NCBI RefSeq assembly: GCF_013371465.1
Contig: NZ_JABWDU010000005.1
Coordinates: forward strand, 186,001 to 250,000
DNA from: Ensifer oleiphilus
Lineage (GTDB): Bacteria > Pseudomonadota > Alphaproteobacteria > Rhizobiales > Rhizobiaceae
Length of the DNA stretch: 64,000 nt
Direction of reading: 5' to 3'
This document shows positions 28,341 through 36,891 of the stretch, in pieces (positions within the stretch are counted from its first letter, which is position 1; the number at the start of each line of letters is the position of its first letter). Below the pieces are notes generated by a model. That model was not told where the DNA came from. It ran no database searches and saw only the letters and a program-made list of their open reading frames with translations. A program made the position numbers and the translations under genes.

Positions 28341-30831
28341 ACCGACAGCCACCCCGTCTTTCGACGAGGCCGCGATCCGCGCGCACGTCGAGATGCTGCA
28401 CCGCTTGGCTCATGGAATGAATGGCAAGTTCGTGGTTTCGACCTTCTTCGCCAATCCGACAGGCGAAGATAAGGCCGGAGGCATCATCAGCCACCACCCC
28501 GTCAGTGACGTGGAAGGCATGGTAGACGCCATCATGGCGCACGCTTCTACACCCAATGCCAACTGCTACGTATGCCCGAACCTTATGCGGACGTCGCTCG
28601 AGCGCGGCAAAAAGGGCGCAGAGGCGGACGTCCTTGCTGTGTTGGCGCTGGTTGCCGACCTTGACGATGATACCGGCCGATCAGGTACCATGCCGATCGA
28701 GCCCAGCTGCGTCGTTGAGAGCTCGCCCGGCAATTACCAGTGCTTTCTGCTGTTGGATCGACCACTGACATCCGACGAGGCGAAGCCGCTTGCGAAGGCC
28801 CTGAAACACGCTGCCAATGCAGATCACTGCACCGTCGACCTGTCGCACGTCTGGCGGGTGCCTGGTGGCTTGAATTGGCCAAACGCGAAGAAGCTCGCAC
28901 GCGGTCGTCCGCCTGAACCGGCCGCGGTCGCAATCGCCGAGGCGTGGGATGGTTCGCTAATTGACGTTGATGAACTTCGGACCACGCTGGCCCCCTGGTC
29001 CGGCAAGGAAAGCGGTTCTGGACAGTTGGTGACACTCGGTGAGTTGCCGTCGGTCAGTGACATCGAGATCTCCGAAACAGCGGCTGCGATGCTTGCAGCC
29101 GACGACGTTGGCGACAGGAGCGAGCACGCCGCGCGCATCGTCGAACAGTTGGCGTTCGATGGCTTGACCGCTGAGCAAGCTTGTTCGGCCTTCTTGGCGG
29201 CCCCTGGTAACTGGTTCCGGCGTTACGACACCAAGGATCCGGTCAAGGACTTTGAACGTATGTGGCCGAAATTCGGAGCTCCGCATGCCGAGGAGCGCGA
29301 AGCGGCAAGTCGGGTTTCTTCTAGCCTGATGGCTAAGTTCGCCACAAAGAACCAGTTTCCCGCGGCTGCCAACGACAACGTGCCGGCTGCTGTGGAATCT
29401 CCGCGTCCTGTTGATCCATGGGCACAGCGGAAGCACCCTTCGTTACCGACCGGCCTGCTACCGAAGATCATCGAGGAGTACGCCGCTTCGCAGGCGGAGA
29501 TTATGGGGGTAGACGCTGGCGGGATCGCTGCTGCTGCCCTGGCGGTGTGTGCGGCGGCTATTCCGGACACGATCACCCTGCGCGTCAAGCGACACGACGA
29601 TTGGGAGGAATCTGCGCGACTATGGGTGGCGTTGATCGGCAATCCGAGTGCTAAGAAGTCTCCCATCATCAGCGCTGCGACAAGGCCGCTGCGAGCAATC
29701 GACGACGACATGGTGCGCAAGTACCTCGATGAAAAGAGGGCGTACGACGCGCTCGACAAGGCCGGCAAGAGCGATAAGTCGGCACCAAGGCAGATACGCG
29801 TCCGCATAGAGGATGTGACCGTGGAGGCGGCGCAGGAGGTTTTGCGGGATAGCCGCAACGGCGTGCTTTTGATCCGCGACGAGCTGTCAGGCTGGTTTGG
29901 CTCGATGGAGAAGTATGGATCTAGCAAGGGCGCGGCTGCAGATCGGAGCTTCTGGCTGCAAGCGTTCAACGGCGGAAGTTATAGCGTCAATCGTGTCGGG
30001 CGGGGCGTCGTTGCTATCGACAATCTTTCGGTATCCATGCTGGGAGGCATTCAGCCCGAGCCTATTAGGCGCATTGCTGCGGATGCGGCTGACGATGGCT
30101 TATTGCAGCGACTTTTCCCGATTTGTCTCGGTCAGTCTTCCGTCGGGCTCGACGTCCCGCCGTCAGCAGCTGTTGGGCAATATTCTGGTCTCGTGCGTCG
30201 GCTTCATGAGCTGCAGCGCCCGTTTCAGGGGTCGCTAAAGGAAGTGCCGTTGAAGTTCGACGGTGCGGCCCAAGACCTTCGCCAGGAACTATCAGAGCGT
30301 CATCACGAGATGCAGGGAACTTGGGAAATTCTCAATAAGAAACTTGCTGCGCACATTGGCAAGTTTGACGGCCTGTTCGCCCGTCTCTGTGTTGTGTTCC
30401 ACTGTATAGAATCGTCGTCGCCGCGTCCGTCGTCCGTCATCACACATGACACCGCAAAACGTGCCGCTGACTTTTTACACGATTTCTTGTTTCCGCATTC
30501 GCTCGCCTTCTACCAGAACATTCTCGGCTTGTCGGATCGCCACGACGCCGTGTTGGCAACGGCAGGATGGATTCTCGCCCATCAGCCCCAGAAGATTACC
30601 GTACGCGACGTTCGCCGCGGCGATCGGACAATGCGGGAAATGGACGTTGACCAGGCCGAAGAGGTGCTTCGCAAACTTGACGCTATGTCATGGGTCGAGC
30701 CCTTGCAGTCCCTACGTCGAGACTCGGTGACGTACGCTGTTAATCCGGCAGTGTTTGAGGACTTCGCGCAGCGAGCCGAAAAGGAGAAGGCTCGGCGGGA
30801 GCGAGTGCGGGACCTGATCGCGTCTTCATAG
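28306..30831 (+). CDS. Phage replication protein: RepB-like primase and DUF3987 helicase
   Basis: This protein (about 841 residues) probably primes and unwinds phage DNA. The N-terminal part has a primase-like VLALVADLDDD metal site and the DLSHVWRVPGGLNWPNAKK segment. From residue 380 on it matches DUF3987, with an atypical P-loop GNPSAKKSP and acidic LLIRDELSGWFGSM. The ATG at 28306 is preferred because a purine-rich stretch precedes it; an ATG at 28318 is possible. Confidence 0.85.
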   Translation: MIPPMAPLPKTEPTATPSFDEAAIRAHVEMLHRLAHGMNGKFVVSTFFANPTGEDKAGGIISHHPVSDVEGMVDAIMAHASTPNANCYVCPNLMRTSLERGKKGAEADVLAVLALVADLDDDTGRSGTMPIEPSCVVESSPGNYQCFLLLDRPLTSDEAKPLAKALKHAANADHCTVDLSHVWRVPGGLNWPNAKKLARGRPPEPAAVAIAEAWDGSLIDVDELRTTLAPWSGKESGSGQLVTLGELPSVSDIEISETAAAMLAADDVGDRSEHAARIVEQLAFDGLTAEQACSAFLAAPGNWFRRYDTKDPVKDFERMWPKFGAPHAEEREAASRVSSSLMAKFATKNQFPAAANDNVPAAVESPRPVDPWAQRKHPSLPTGLLPKIIEEYAASQAEIMGVDAGGIAAAALAVCAAAIPDTITLRVKRHDDWEESARLWVALIGNPSAKKSPIISAATRPLRAIDDDMVRKYLDEKRAYDALDKAGKSDKSAPRQIRVRIEDVTVEAAQEVLRDSRNGVLLIRDELSGWFGSMEKYGSSKGAAADRSFWLQAFNGGSYSVNRVGRGVVAIDNLSVSMLGGIQPEPIRRIAADAADDGLLQRLFPICLGQSSVGLDVPPSAAVGQYSGLVRRLHELQRPFQGSLKEVPLKFDGAAQDLRQELSERHHEMQGTWEILNKKLAAHIGKFDGLFARLCVVFHCIESSSPRPSSVITHDTAKRAADFLHDFLFPHSLAFYQNILGLSDRHDAVLATAGWILAHQPQKITVRDVRRGDRTMREMDVDQAEEVLRKLDAMSWVEPLQSLRRDSVTYAVNPAVFEDFAQRAEKEKARRERVRDLIASS

Positions 30832-31010
30832 CGCGCCAGTGGCACCAAGCGTCCCTTGCGCGCGCAGCAACACGACAGAAATCAATCTCTTTTTCATATC
30901 CCACCGCCCTGTTGGTACCGCGCGTACACAAGGGCCAGTTGGGGACACTTTAAAACTCGGAAGGAGGAACAATTGCTATTCCCAACAGCAGCAACCCAGG
31001 AAGCGAACTC

Positions 31011-31472
31011 GTGAACGTCGCTTCGTTCTTAATGCGGAACCCGCGCCAAAAACGCGAGGATCTCGGCGACTACGTTCTCCGCGTAGTTCTTGAATCTCTT
31101 CAGGAGAAAGACGCGAGGGTGAGGGCAGAGCTGGTCGATGAAGCTCTATCGTTCTACCGGGGCCGGATCGTCGACAGCGTTGAGGAGGCCGCCGAAGAGA
31201 GAGCTGGCTCTGAAAAGCGCAGATTGGAAGCGCAACTGGCTGAGCTGAAGGCCAAACATCAGACGCTCGAAGCCACGCATCAGCGCCTCGTCACTTCCTA
31301 TCCCACGTCGGTGCCCGTGCGTGAGGCAGAGGAGGCCAGGCTGGGTGCCTACCGGTTGGCTCGGGAGAGGGCGGCCCTTCTGGCGGAATATCCACCAGGC
31401 ACACCAACCATGATGTCTGAGGATATCCGCGAGAAAGTCAAAGATCCAAAACCCAAGTGGGCAAAGTCATGA
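31011..31472 (+). CDS. Coiled-coil phage protein
   Basis: The 153-residue product from the GTG at 31011 (AGGAAG RBS) is highly charged. Heptad-like helix runs from about residue 55 to 100. No catalytic motif. It overlaps the next gene by four bases. Confidence 0.6.
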   Translation: MNVASFLMRNPRQKREDLGDYVLRVVLESLQEKDARVRAELVDEALSFYRGRIVDSVEEAAEERAGSEKRRLEAQLAELKAKHQTLEATHQRLVTSYPTSVPVREAEEARLGAYRLARERAALLAEYPPGTPTMMSEDIREKVKDPKPKWAKS

Positions 31473-32509
31473 GCGCCAGCCAGAATAAAGGAGATTGCGA
31501 CTTGAACAAAGCAGCACAAAAGCCGGTGATTCACCGAGACCTGTCGAAATTATCCGAGCTCTTGGCCGCAGGTCGCCAGGTCGCCGCAAACGACAACGAA
31601 CCACAGCGAAAGAAGAGGCCCTACCGCCATCGCGGCACGCTTCCAGCGCTGCGTTGGCTTTTCGACAATCATCCGGACCTCGCCCCTGCGCTGGCGTCTG
31701 CGCTGCCAAAACCGGATACGAACTGGTCACCAGACGCCATCGACAACGATCAAAAGATCCGACCGACCATCGGCGAGTTGATGAAGGCGGCCAGTGACGC
31801 ATTTCGCGTCTATGTCCGAGACGGCGCTCGCCACGTCGGAGCCGGGCTGGCGATGGAGATGGACGATGACATCGAGCACATAACCTTCGGCTCGATGAAG
31901 TTCCGCGACGGCCGATTGGTCGAATGGGCGCGAACAAAAAAAGGCCACAAGCTGAGGCCGGTGGATCGCATCGCGGTCGGGGAAAGCGAAAATACGCATG
32001 GGAATCCCGAGCGCTACCTCAAGACAAAAGCGACCGCTCAATCTCCGATGCACGCTTCGTCGTTGCCGCGTAACGTGTCTGACCGGCCAGTGCTGCCGCC
32101 CATGTTCGACCCGCAAGCGGGTGTCGAAGCAAATCGGGAGCTTCTCCGTAGCCTTGGTGTCGATGGATCCGTTAAGTTCGACGATCTTCCGATTACGGCG
32201 ACCAAATGCGAGACAGCAGTCGCCAAAGGTGCCGCATTTTTAGGAGGAGTGTCGCGCCCTAGCGGAAATTCTTCTGCTGGCGCGCAGGCATGGGAAGCGC
32301 CAGAGGAGGCGAAAGGCGAAGTCGTCGAGGTTATCGAAGAAGTGGCGGCCCGAGGCACGTTGAAATCGATCGGTCTGCGGCTTGGCTATTCGGAGAACTA
32401 CGCCGACAGGGCGGGGAAGGCGGCGCTGGTCGAGGCGGCTCGAGTGCTTGCCGCCGCAAACGACAATAAAAAATATGAGGCAAATGTGCCAAATCGTGCA
32501 GGGTTGTGA
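31469..32509 (+). CDS. Phage protein of unknown function
   Basis: The 346-residue protein starts at the ATGA overlap at 31469. The N-terminal 60 residues are basic and probably disordered. A central globular part (100-190) contains VGAGLAMEMDDDIEHITFG. Near the C-terminus (GTLKSIGLRLGYSENYADRA) a helix-turn-helix-like segment suggests DNA binding. It could regulate late genes, but this is inference. An intrinsic terminator follows. Confidence 0.6.
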   Translation: MSASQNKGDCDLNKAAQKPVIHRDLSKLSELLAAGRQVAANDNEPQRKKRPYRHRGTLPALRWLFDNHPDLAPALASALPKPDTNWSPDAIDNDQKIRPTIGELMKAASDAFRVYVRDGARHVGAGLAMEMDDDIEHITFGSMKFRDGRLVEWARTKKGHKLRPVDRIAVGESENTHGNPERYLKTKATAQSPMHASSLPRNVSDRPVLPPMFDPQAGVEANRELLRSLGVDGSVKFDDLPITATKCETAVAKGAAFLGGVSRPSGNSSAGAQAWEAPEEAKGEVVEVIEEVAARGTLKSIGLRLGYSENYADRAGKAALVEAARVLAAANDNKKYEANVPNRAGL

Positions 32510-32531
32510 GGTATATATACAGAAGACATTG

Positions 32532-32556
32532 AAGGCCGCCTCGCGCGGCCTTCTTT
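32532..32556 (+). terminator. Intrinsic terminator of the early operon
   Basis: An 8-bp stem AAGGCCGC/GCGGCCTT with a five-base loop is followed by CTTTCATT. It ends the 27339-32509 gene group. Confidence 0.75.
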
Positions 32557-32621
32557 CATTGTGGCGCCGAATTTGAGCGGACGGTTCACCTCGCTATCAA
32601 TGCCGGGACTGCCACATACTC

Positions 32622-32777
32622 TTACGCCGCAATCCGCCGAGCCGCCTTGTCGGCGTTCTTTCGGTCGTCTCCGTATTGGTCGAGGATCGTCTGCGCGTCC
32701 TCGATTTCAATTCGGTGCTTCTTTGCAAAAGCCTTGACGTCGTTAAGAGGCGTTGCCGCCGTTGTTTTTTCGCTCAA
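32622..32777 (-). CDS. Small phage protein (51 residues)
   Basis: The TTG at 32777 has a good AGGAG RBS seven bases upstream. It gives a charged helical protein (SEKTTAATPLNDVKAFAKKH onward, ending in AARRIAA). The frame stays open upstream, but those residues lack an RBS. No function recognised. It is read against the early operon. Confidence 0.6.
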   Translation of the reverse strand: MSEKTTAATPLNDVKAFAKKHRIEIEDAQTILDQYGDDRKNADKAARRIAA

Positions 32778-33091
32778 ATCAATCTCCTGGAAAAGGTCGC
32801 GCGCATTACAAGCCCATTGAGGGTGCGCTGCCGACTGGATCCATATGTGGGGATTGGATGACCGGATGTCCAGAGCACAGCGGCTCGTCAATCGTTACCC
32901 CATCTCCTGGCGCTCTCCTCCTCTGGCGACGGGTGATCGTGCGCCGGGCTCCCTTAAGTAGTCGGGCCTTTCCTTGTTGTTCAAAAATACAAGCCAGCCA
33001 ACGATAACTACTTGATTGAGAAGAGGAAATTGGCCTGACCGCCGCTAACGCGCATTCAAGTCCCCTATAACGGGGAAGCTGTTTTACACTC

Positions 33092-33116
33092 AGGCCCACT
33101 TCGGTGGGCCTTTTTC
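33092..33116 (+). terminator. Strong intrinsic terminator without an obvious gene
   Basis: The stem AGGCCCAC/GTGGGCCT with a TTCG loop is followed by TTTTTCTT. No credible rightward protein gene precedes it, so it may end a small RNA starting somewhere in 32890-33060, where a CCCC/GGGG hairpin is also seen. Confidence 0.75.
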
Positions 33117-33234
33117 TTGAGACCTATGTGTCTCCCCGGTTTCATTGCCGGGTAACTATTGCTATGGCGCGCCTCCTCTCGCGACATGGCGATCGTGCGG
33201 CTACCTCCCTTCGGGTTGAGGTAGCCGCTCTTTG

Positions 33235-33567
33235 TTATTGCGCCGGCGTTGTTGTCGACGGCTGCGTTGTGGAGGGTTGGGTCGTCGACGGCTGAGTAGT
33301 TGATGGCTGGGTAGACGGCGCCGTCGTCGTCGGCTCGGTGGTCGACGGGGTCGTAGTCGACGGTGCAGTTGTGGTGGTCGACGGTGCGGTTGTAGTCGGC
33401 TCTGTCGTCGACGGCTGCGTCGTTGTAGACGGAGTTGTTGCCGGCTCAGTAGTGGTCGCCGGCGGGGTTGCCGTTTCTGTTGTCGCTTCCTTCTTTGGCA
33501 TTAGAAGGACAACCAGGACAATGACCGCCGCGGCAGCAACGATTGCGATTATGGCGTTTCGACTCAT
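33235..33567 (-). CDS. Membrane-anchored Thr/Pro/Ser-rich protein
   Basis: The 110-residue protein starts with a membrane helix (residues 5-22, Ile/Ala/Val-rich), followed by MPKKE and then an almost pure Thr, Pro, Ser, Glu and Gln tail. The tail has TTEPTTTAPS units, then perfect TTQPS pentamer repeats. An AGGAG RBS precedes the ATG. The layout suggests an extended, mucin-like surface stalk that may be O-glycosylated. I know no function. The repeat tract can shrink or grow by slippage. Confidence 0.75.
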   Translation of the reverse strand: MSRNAIIAIVAAAAVIVLVVLLMPKKEATTETATPPATTTEPATTPSTTTQPSTTEPTTTAPSTTTTAPSTTTPSTTEPTTTAPSTQPSTTQPSTTQPSTTQPSTTTPAQ

Positions 33568-33805
33568 GATTCACTCCTCTTGGATGCATCCGACTCGCGA
33601 ATTGTACCACTGCAACCAGAACCGGAGATGAACAGGCTATCGGCGCTTGAGCCACGGCTCTCGTGTGCGCCGGGCTCCCTTCGGGTCGAGGTAGCCGCTT
33701 TTCGTTTTCATGATACAAGATTTGTAGCCGACGCTGCGTCGTAAAATCTATTTGACGACTCCGTCATTTCAACCCATATATGTGACTAGTCGGCTGATGG
33801 ACGCG

Positions 33806-33928
33806 ACTTGGCCTCTATGGGGCCTTGCCTGACGCTGGCTTGAGGCGAAAGCCTCTCTTGGCGAAAGCCAGGTGGCGGTGAGAAATACACCAATCAAAAG
33901 AGGTCGTGCGAAAGCGCGGCCTTTTTTG
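33806..33928 (+). ncRNA. Candidate structured RNA with three GAAA-capped hairpins
   Basis: Four consecutive stems are visible: GGCC/GGCC near 33810-33824; GAGGC-GAAA-GCCTC (33842-33855); CTTGGC-GAAA-GCCAGG (33857-33872); and AGGTCGTGC-GAAA-GCGCGGCCT (33901-33922), which runs into TTTTTTG and is a terminator. Three identical tetraloops in 90 bases is unusual. No reading frame explains the region. It lies just upstream of the tRNA but on the other strand. Confidence 0.5.
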
Positions 33929-34026
33929 TTGTTCTGTTTCGAAATGAATCGGGCGGGGCAATGTCGCGAACCCCGCCCGATGTCCAACCCACTCCTCTTC
34001 AGCGTAAGATACGCTTAATTTCGTGG

Positions 34027-34116
34027 TGGCGGTGAGTGTGGGATTTGAACCCACGGGACCCGCGAAAGTCCGCCGATTTTTCAGGTCGGTGCAATAGACC
34101 GCTCTGCCAACCCACC
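34027..34116 (-). tRNA. Class II, serine-type tRNA with GAA (Phe) anticodon
   Basis: The cloverleaf is complete: acceptor GGTGGGT/ACTCACC (one G-U), D-arm with A14, GG and A21, T-arm GTGGG-TTCAAAT-CCCAC, an 18-base variable arm with a GGAC/GTCC stem, discriminator G and encoded CCA. Long variable arm, G73 and D-arm are those of tRNA-Ser. The anticodon loop is CTGAAAA, so U33 is followed by GAA (34080-34082), which reads Phe codons. The closing pair 31-39 is a C-A mismatch. SerRS ignores the anticodon, so the RNA could put Ser at UUY codons; it may instead be decayed or a decoy. Confidence 0.85.
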
Positions 34117-34311
34117 GTTGCGAATATAAATGGCAGCTTGATTACGGTTTTGCAATGGTGCCGCGCACGACTTGTCTGAGTTGTCCCTAGTCATTTCATG
34201 CAGGCAATCAAATCACGCACATGACCAAGCTATCAACGCTTAAGCCTCGCCTCTCATCCGCATCGCATACCATCTCCAAGGCAGAGATGGTCACGTGCGA
34301 TGTAGTCGCCT

Positions 34312-34680
34312 ATGCCGCGTAAGCCACCATCATTCAAGCCAACCACACAGCGCACCAAGGTCGAGCGCAAACGCGAAGCTGACCGCAGGCGCCACAGTGA
34401 GCCATGGCGAGCATGGTATGGCACGGCTAGATGGCAGGCGTTGCGCGAGGCCCAGCTATCTGCCCATCCTATCTGCGTGATGTGTCTGGACAACGATGAG
34501 ACCATCACCTCAGCCGAAGTATGTGACCACCTCACGCCACATCGAGGAGATGAGGTGCTGTTCTGGTCTGGACCGTTCCAGTCCCTTTGCTCTGCTTGTC
34601 ACAACGGCAGGAAGCAACGCGAAGAGCGCATGCATTCAATACGAATAGACATCAATGATATCAATGCCTTGCTCGAGTGA
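34312..34680 (+). CDS. Phage HNH endonuclease
   Basis: The 122-residue protein has the HNH layout: CxxC (CVMCLDNDET), the core CDHLTPHRGDEVLFW near residue 70, CSACHNGRK near 93. Small HNH proteins next to terminase in HK97-type phages help cut cos sites. It directly precedes the terminase genes, which supports that role. The basic N-terminus should bind DNA. Confidence 0.88.
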   Translation: MPRKPPSFKPTTQRTKVERKREADRRRHSEPWRAWYGTARWQALREAQLSAHPICVMCLDNDETITSAEVCDHLTPHRGDEVLFWSGPFQSLCSACHNGRKQREERMHSIRIDINDINALLE

Positions 34681-34778
34681 TGGGAGGGGCGACCCGCATC
34701 GCCCCCTCGGTCGGCTGCCTTACCGGCGGCCTAAGCAATTTTTCCCGTCCGCAAAATTTGAAATTTGGAGATGGCACC

Positions 34779-35162
34779 ATGGCAAGGCCGAGGAAGCCGA
34801 CGGCTGCCCTCGAGTTGAAGGGTGCCTACAAGAAGGATCCGCAGCGAAAAGCCGAGCGGAAGGACGAGCCTAAGCCGTCCGGTGCTGTCGGGCTTGCGCC
34901 TGATTTCTTCGACGCTGATGAGCGGCTGATTTGGGATGATCTGGCGGGGTTTGGCTTTTGGCTGACTGACGCGGATCGGCTCATGCTCGAGATCGCCGTC
35001 AAGCTCATGTCCATGTTCCGGAAAGGAACGTTGGACGGCGGGGGTATATCCAAGCTGATCACCGCGCTTTCGAAATTGGGTTTCAGCCCGACCGATCGCA
35101 GCAAGGTCCAGGCGCCAGGCGCCAAGGAGCCTGAAGCGGATCCATTCGCAGACTTTAAGTGA
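34779..35162 (+). CDS. Terminase small subunit, P27-like
   Basis: The 127-residue protein starts at the ATG at 34779, which has a GGAG RBS; the frame extends upstream to 34677. The N-terminus MARPRKPTAALELKGAYKKD followed by a basic linker and an IWDDL helix pattern is typical of P27-family small terminases, which recognise phage DNA for packaging. Confidence 0.82.
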   Translation: MARPRKPTAALELKGAYKKDPQRKAERKDEPKPSGAVGLAPDFFDADERLIWDDLAGFGFWLTDADRLMLEIAVKLMSMFRKGTLDGGGISKLITALSKLGFSPTDRSKVQAPGAKEPEADPFADFK

Positions 35163-35166
35163 GATC

Positions 35167-36873
35167 ATGGAAATCGATGTCGAGAAGCATCCGCACGTCG
35201 CGGCAGGATATTCCTATGCCTTAGACGTGGTTGCTGGCCGCATATCGGCTTGCGAGTACGTCAAGCAGGCTTGCCAGAGACAGTTGGATGACTTGGCAAG
35301 GGCCGCTGAAGGGTGGGCCTACTATTTCGATCACGATGCCGCGCAGAAGGTCTGCACGTTCACATGCTTTCTGCCGCACATCAAAGGCCCGCTGGCCGGC
35401 CAGAACCTGACGCTCGAGCCGTGGCAGTCTTTCATCCTCACTACCGCATTCGGCTGGCTGCGCCACGATAATGGCAAGCGCCGCTATCGGCGAGCATACA
35501 CCGAGGTGCCGAGGGGCAACGGCAAGACGACCCTTTCGGACGGCCCCGCGCTCTATTGCGGCTTCGGCGAGAAGGAAGGCGGCGCGGAAGTCTATTCCGC
35601 GGCACGAACGCGTGACCAGGCGAAGGTAGCCTTTGCGGCAGCGCAGGCAATGCTACGGCGCGCCACCGGACTGCGGAACGCCCTTGGCATAGACGTTGAG
35701 GCGCACCGCATCATTCAGATGCGATCGAATAGTTATTTCGAAGCCCTATCGGCCGACGCTGACTCGCTCGACGGTAAGAACGTCCACTTTGCACTTATCG
35801 ACGAGTTGCACGCCCACCGCGATCGTAGCGTTTATGACGCTATCGAGACCGGCGCAGGCAAGCGCAACCAGTCGATGGTCTGGGCCATTACGACGGCCGG
35901 CGCTGACAAGACGGGCATTTGCTACGAGCATCGTGCCTACACGATCAATCTGCTGAAGAAGACCGCCGAAGACGACACGTACTTTGGCATCATCTACACG
36001 ATCGACAAGGACGACGACTGGACGGAAGAGTCGACGTGGCGGAAGGCCAATCCGAATTATGGTATTTCGGTCGAGCCGGAGCACGTAGCCGCCCTGTGCC
36101 GCAAGGCGATGTCGTCGCCAGCTTCGCAGGCGAACTTTCTGACCAAGCATTTGAACGTCTGGATCCAGACGAACGAAGCGCTTTACGACATGCGAGCATG
36201 GGATAGATGCTTCGACGAGGATCTCGATATCGAGGACTTCGCTGGTCATCCGTGCCGCGTGGCTGTGGACTTGGCGTCAAAGGTAGATATCGCGGCCGTC
36301 GTTGCTTTGTTTGAGCGCGATGGCAAGATCTACCCGTTCGCCAAGTTTTACGTCCCGGAACAAGCAATTCTTGAGAGCCGGAATGACTCCTACAAAGGGT
36401 GGGAGGCGGAAGGCAAGTTGATCGCGACGCCAGGTGACGTGATCGACATCGACCGCATTGAGGCCGACATCATCGACTTATCAACGCGGTTCGAGGTTCT
36501 CGAGATCGCGTATGACCCATGGCAGGCGCAACAGATGGCCAACCATCTTGTTGAGCAGGGAGCGAACGCTGTCGAGTACCGACAGACGGTCCAGAACTTC
36601 TCGGAGCCAACCAAGGAATTGGACGCGCTTATGCGCTCCAACAAATTGGCACACAACTCCGGCCCGCGGGACCCGCTGTCGTGGATGATCGGCAACGTTG
36701 TCGGCCATTACGACGCGAAAGAGAACGTCTACCCGCGCAAAGAACGGCCAGAGAACAAGATCGACGGCGCGATTGCCCTCATCATGGTTCTCGGGTTGCA
36801 CCTGCGTGCGTCCGGCGGAGTGCAAGCTCCATCTCCATGGGAAAATCCCGAATTCAGAATTGCCGTCGTGTGA
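35167..36873 (+). CDS. Terminase large subunit
   Basis: This is the packaging ATPase and nuclease. The 568 residues include a Walker A-like VPRGNGKTTL near 117 and Walker B VHFALIDELHAH near 210. The C-terminal RNase H-like nuclease domain has its first acidic residue at VAVDLASKVD near 365. It starts four bases after the small subunit stop. Confidence 0.95.
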   Translation: MEIDVEKHPHVAAGYSYALDVVAGRISACEYVKQACQRQLDDLARAAEGWAYYFDHDAAQKVCTFTCFLPHIKGPLAGQNLTLEPWQSFILTTAFGWLRHDNGKRRYRRAYTEVPRGNGKTTLSDGPALYCGFGEKEGGAEVYSAARTRDQAKVAFAAAQAMLRRATGLRNALGIDVEAHRIIQMRSNSYFEALSADADSLDGKNVHFALIDELHAHRDRSVYDAIETGAGKRNQSMVWAITTAGADKTGICYEHRAYTINLLKKTAEDDTYFGIIYTIDKDDDWTEESTWRKANPNYGISVEPEHVAALCRKAMSSPASQANFLTKHLNVWIQTNEALYDMRAWDRCFDEDLDIEDFAGHPCRVAVDLASKVDIAAVVALFERDGKIYPFAKFYVPEQAILESRNDSYKGWEAEGKLIATPGDVIDIDRIEADIIDLSTRFEVLEIAYDPWQAQQMANHLVEQGANAVEYRQTVQNFSEPTKELDALMRSNKLAHNSGPRDPLSWMIGNVVGHYDAKENVYPRKERPENKIDGAIALIMVLGLHLRASGGVQAPSPWENPEFRIAVV

Positions 36874-36891
36874 CGGCGGCAAGGTGGTTTG

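Larger units (their letters stand above)
32908..33715. repeat. Three degenerate GTGCG-CCGGGCT-CCCTT repeats with hairpins
   Basis: Related blocks occur at about 32910-32955, 33165-33238 and 33660-33710. All share a CU-rich lead-in, then CGTGCGCCGGGCTCCCTT or a variant. The last two continue with CGGGTTGAGGTAGCCGCT and a T-rich tail. Only the middle copy keeps a perfect stem (GGCTACCTC/GAGGTAGCC). They look like duplicated, partly decayed regulatory or terminator units flanking the Thr-rich gene. Confidence 0.5.

Noticed and set aside
33195-33238. Possible CRISPR-like repeat
   Set aside because: Only three diverged copies with irregular spacing and no cas genes; it is a degenerate hairpin repeat.
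33769-33987. 72-codon leftward frame with a hydrophobic stretch
   Set aside because: It is read through the three GAAA hairpins and a terminator; no RBS. Structured RNA is a better explanation.
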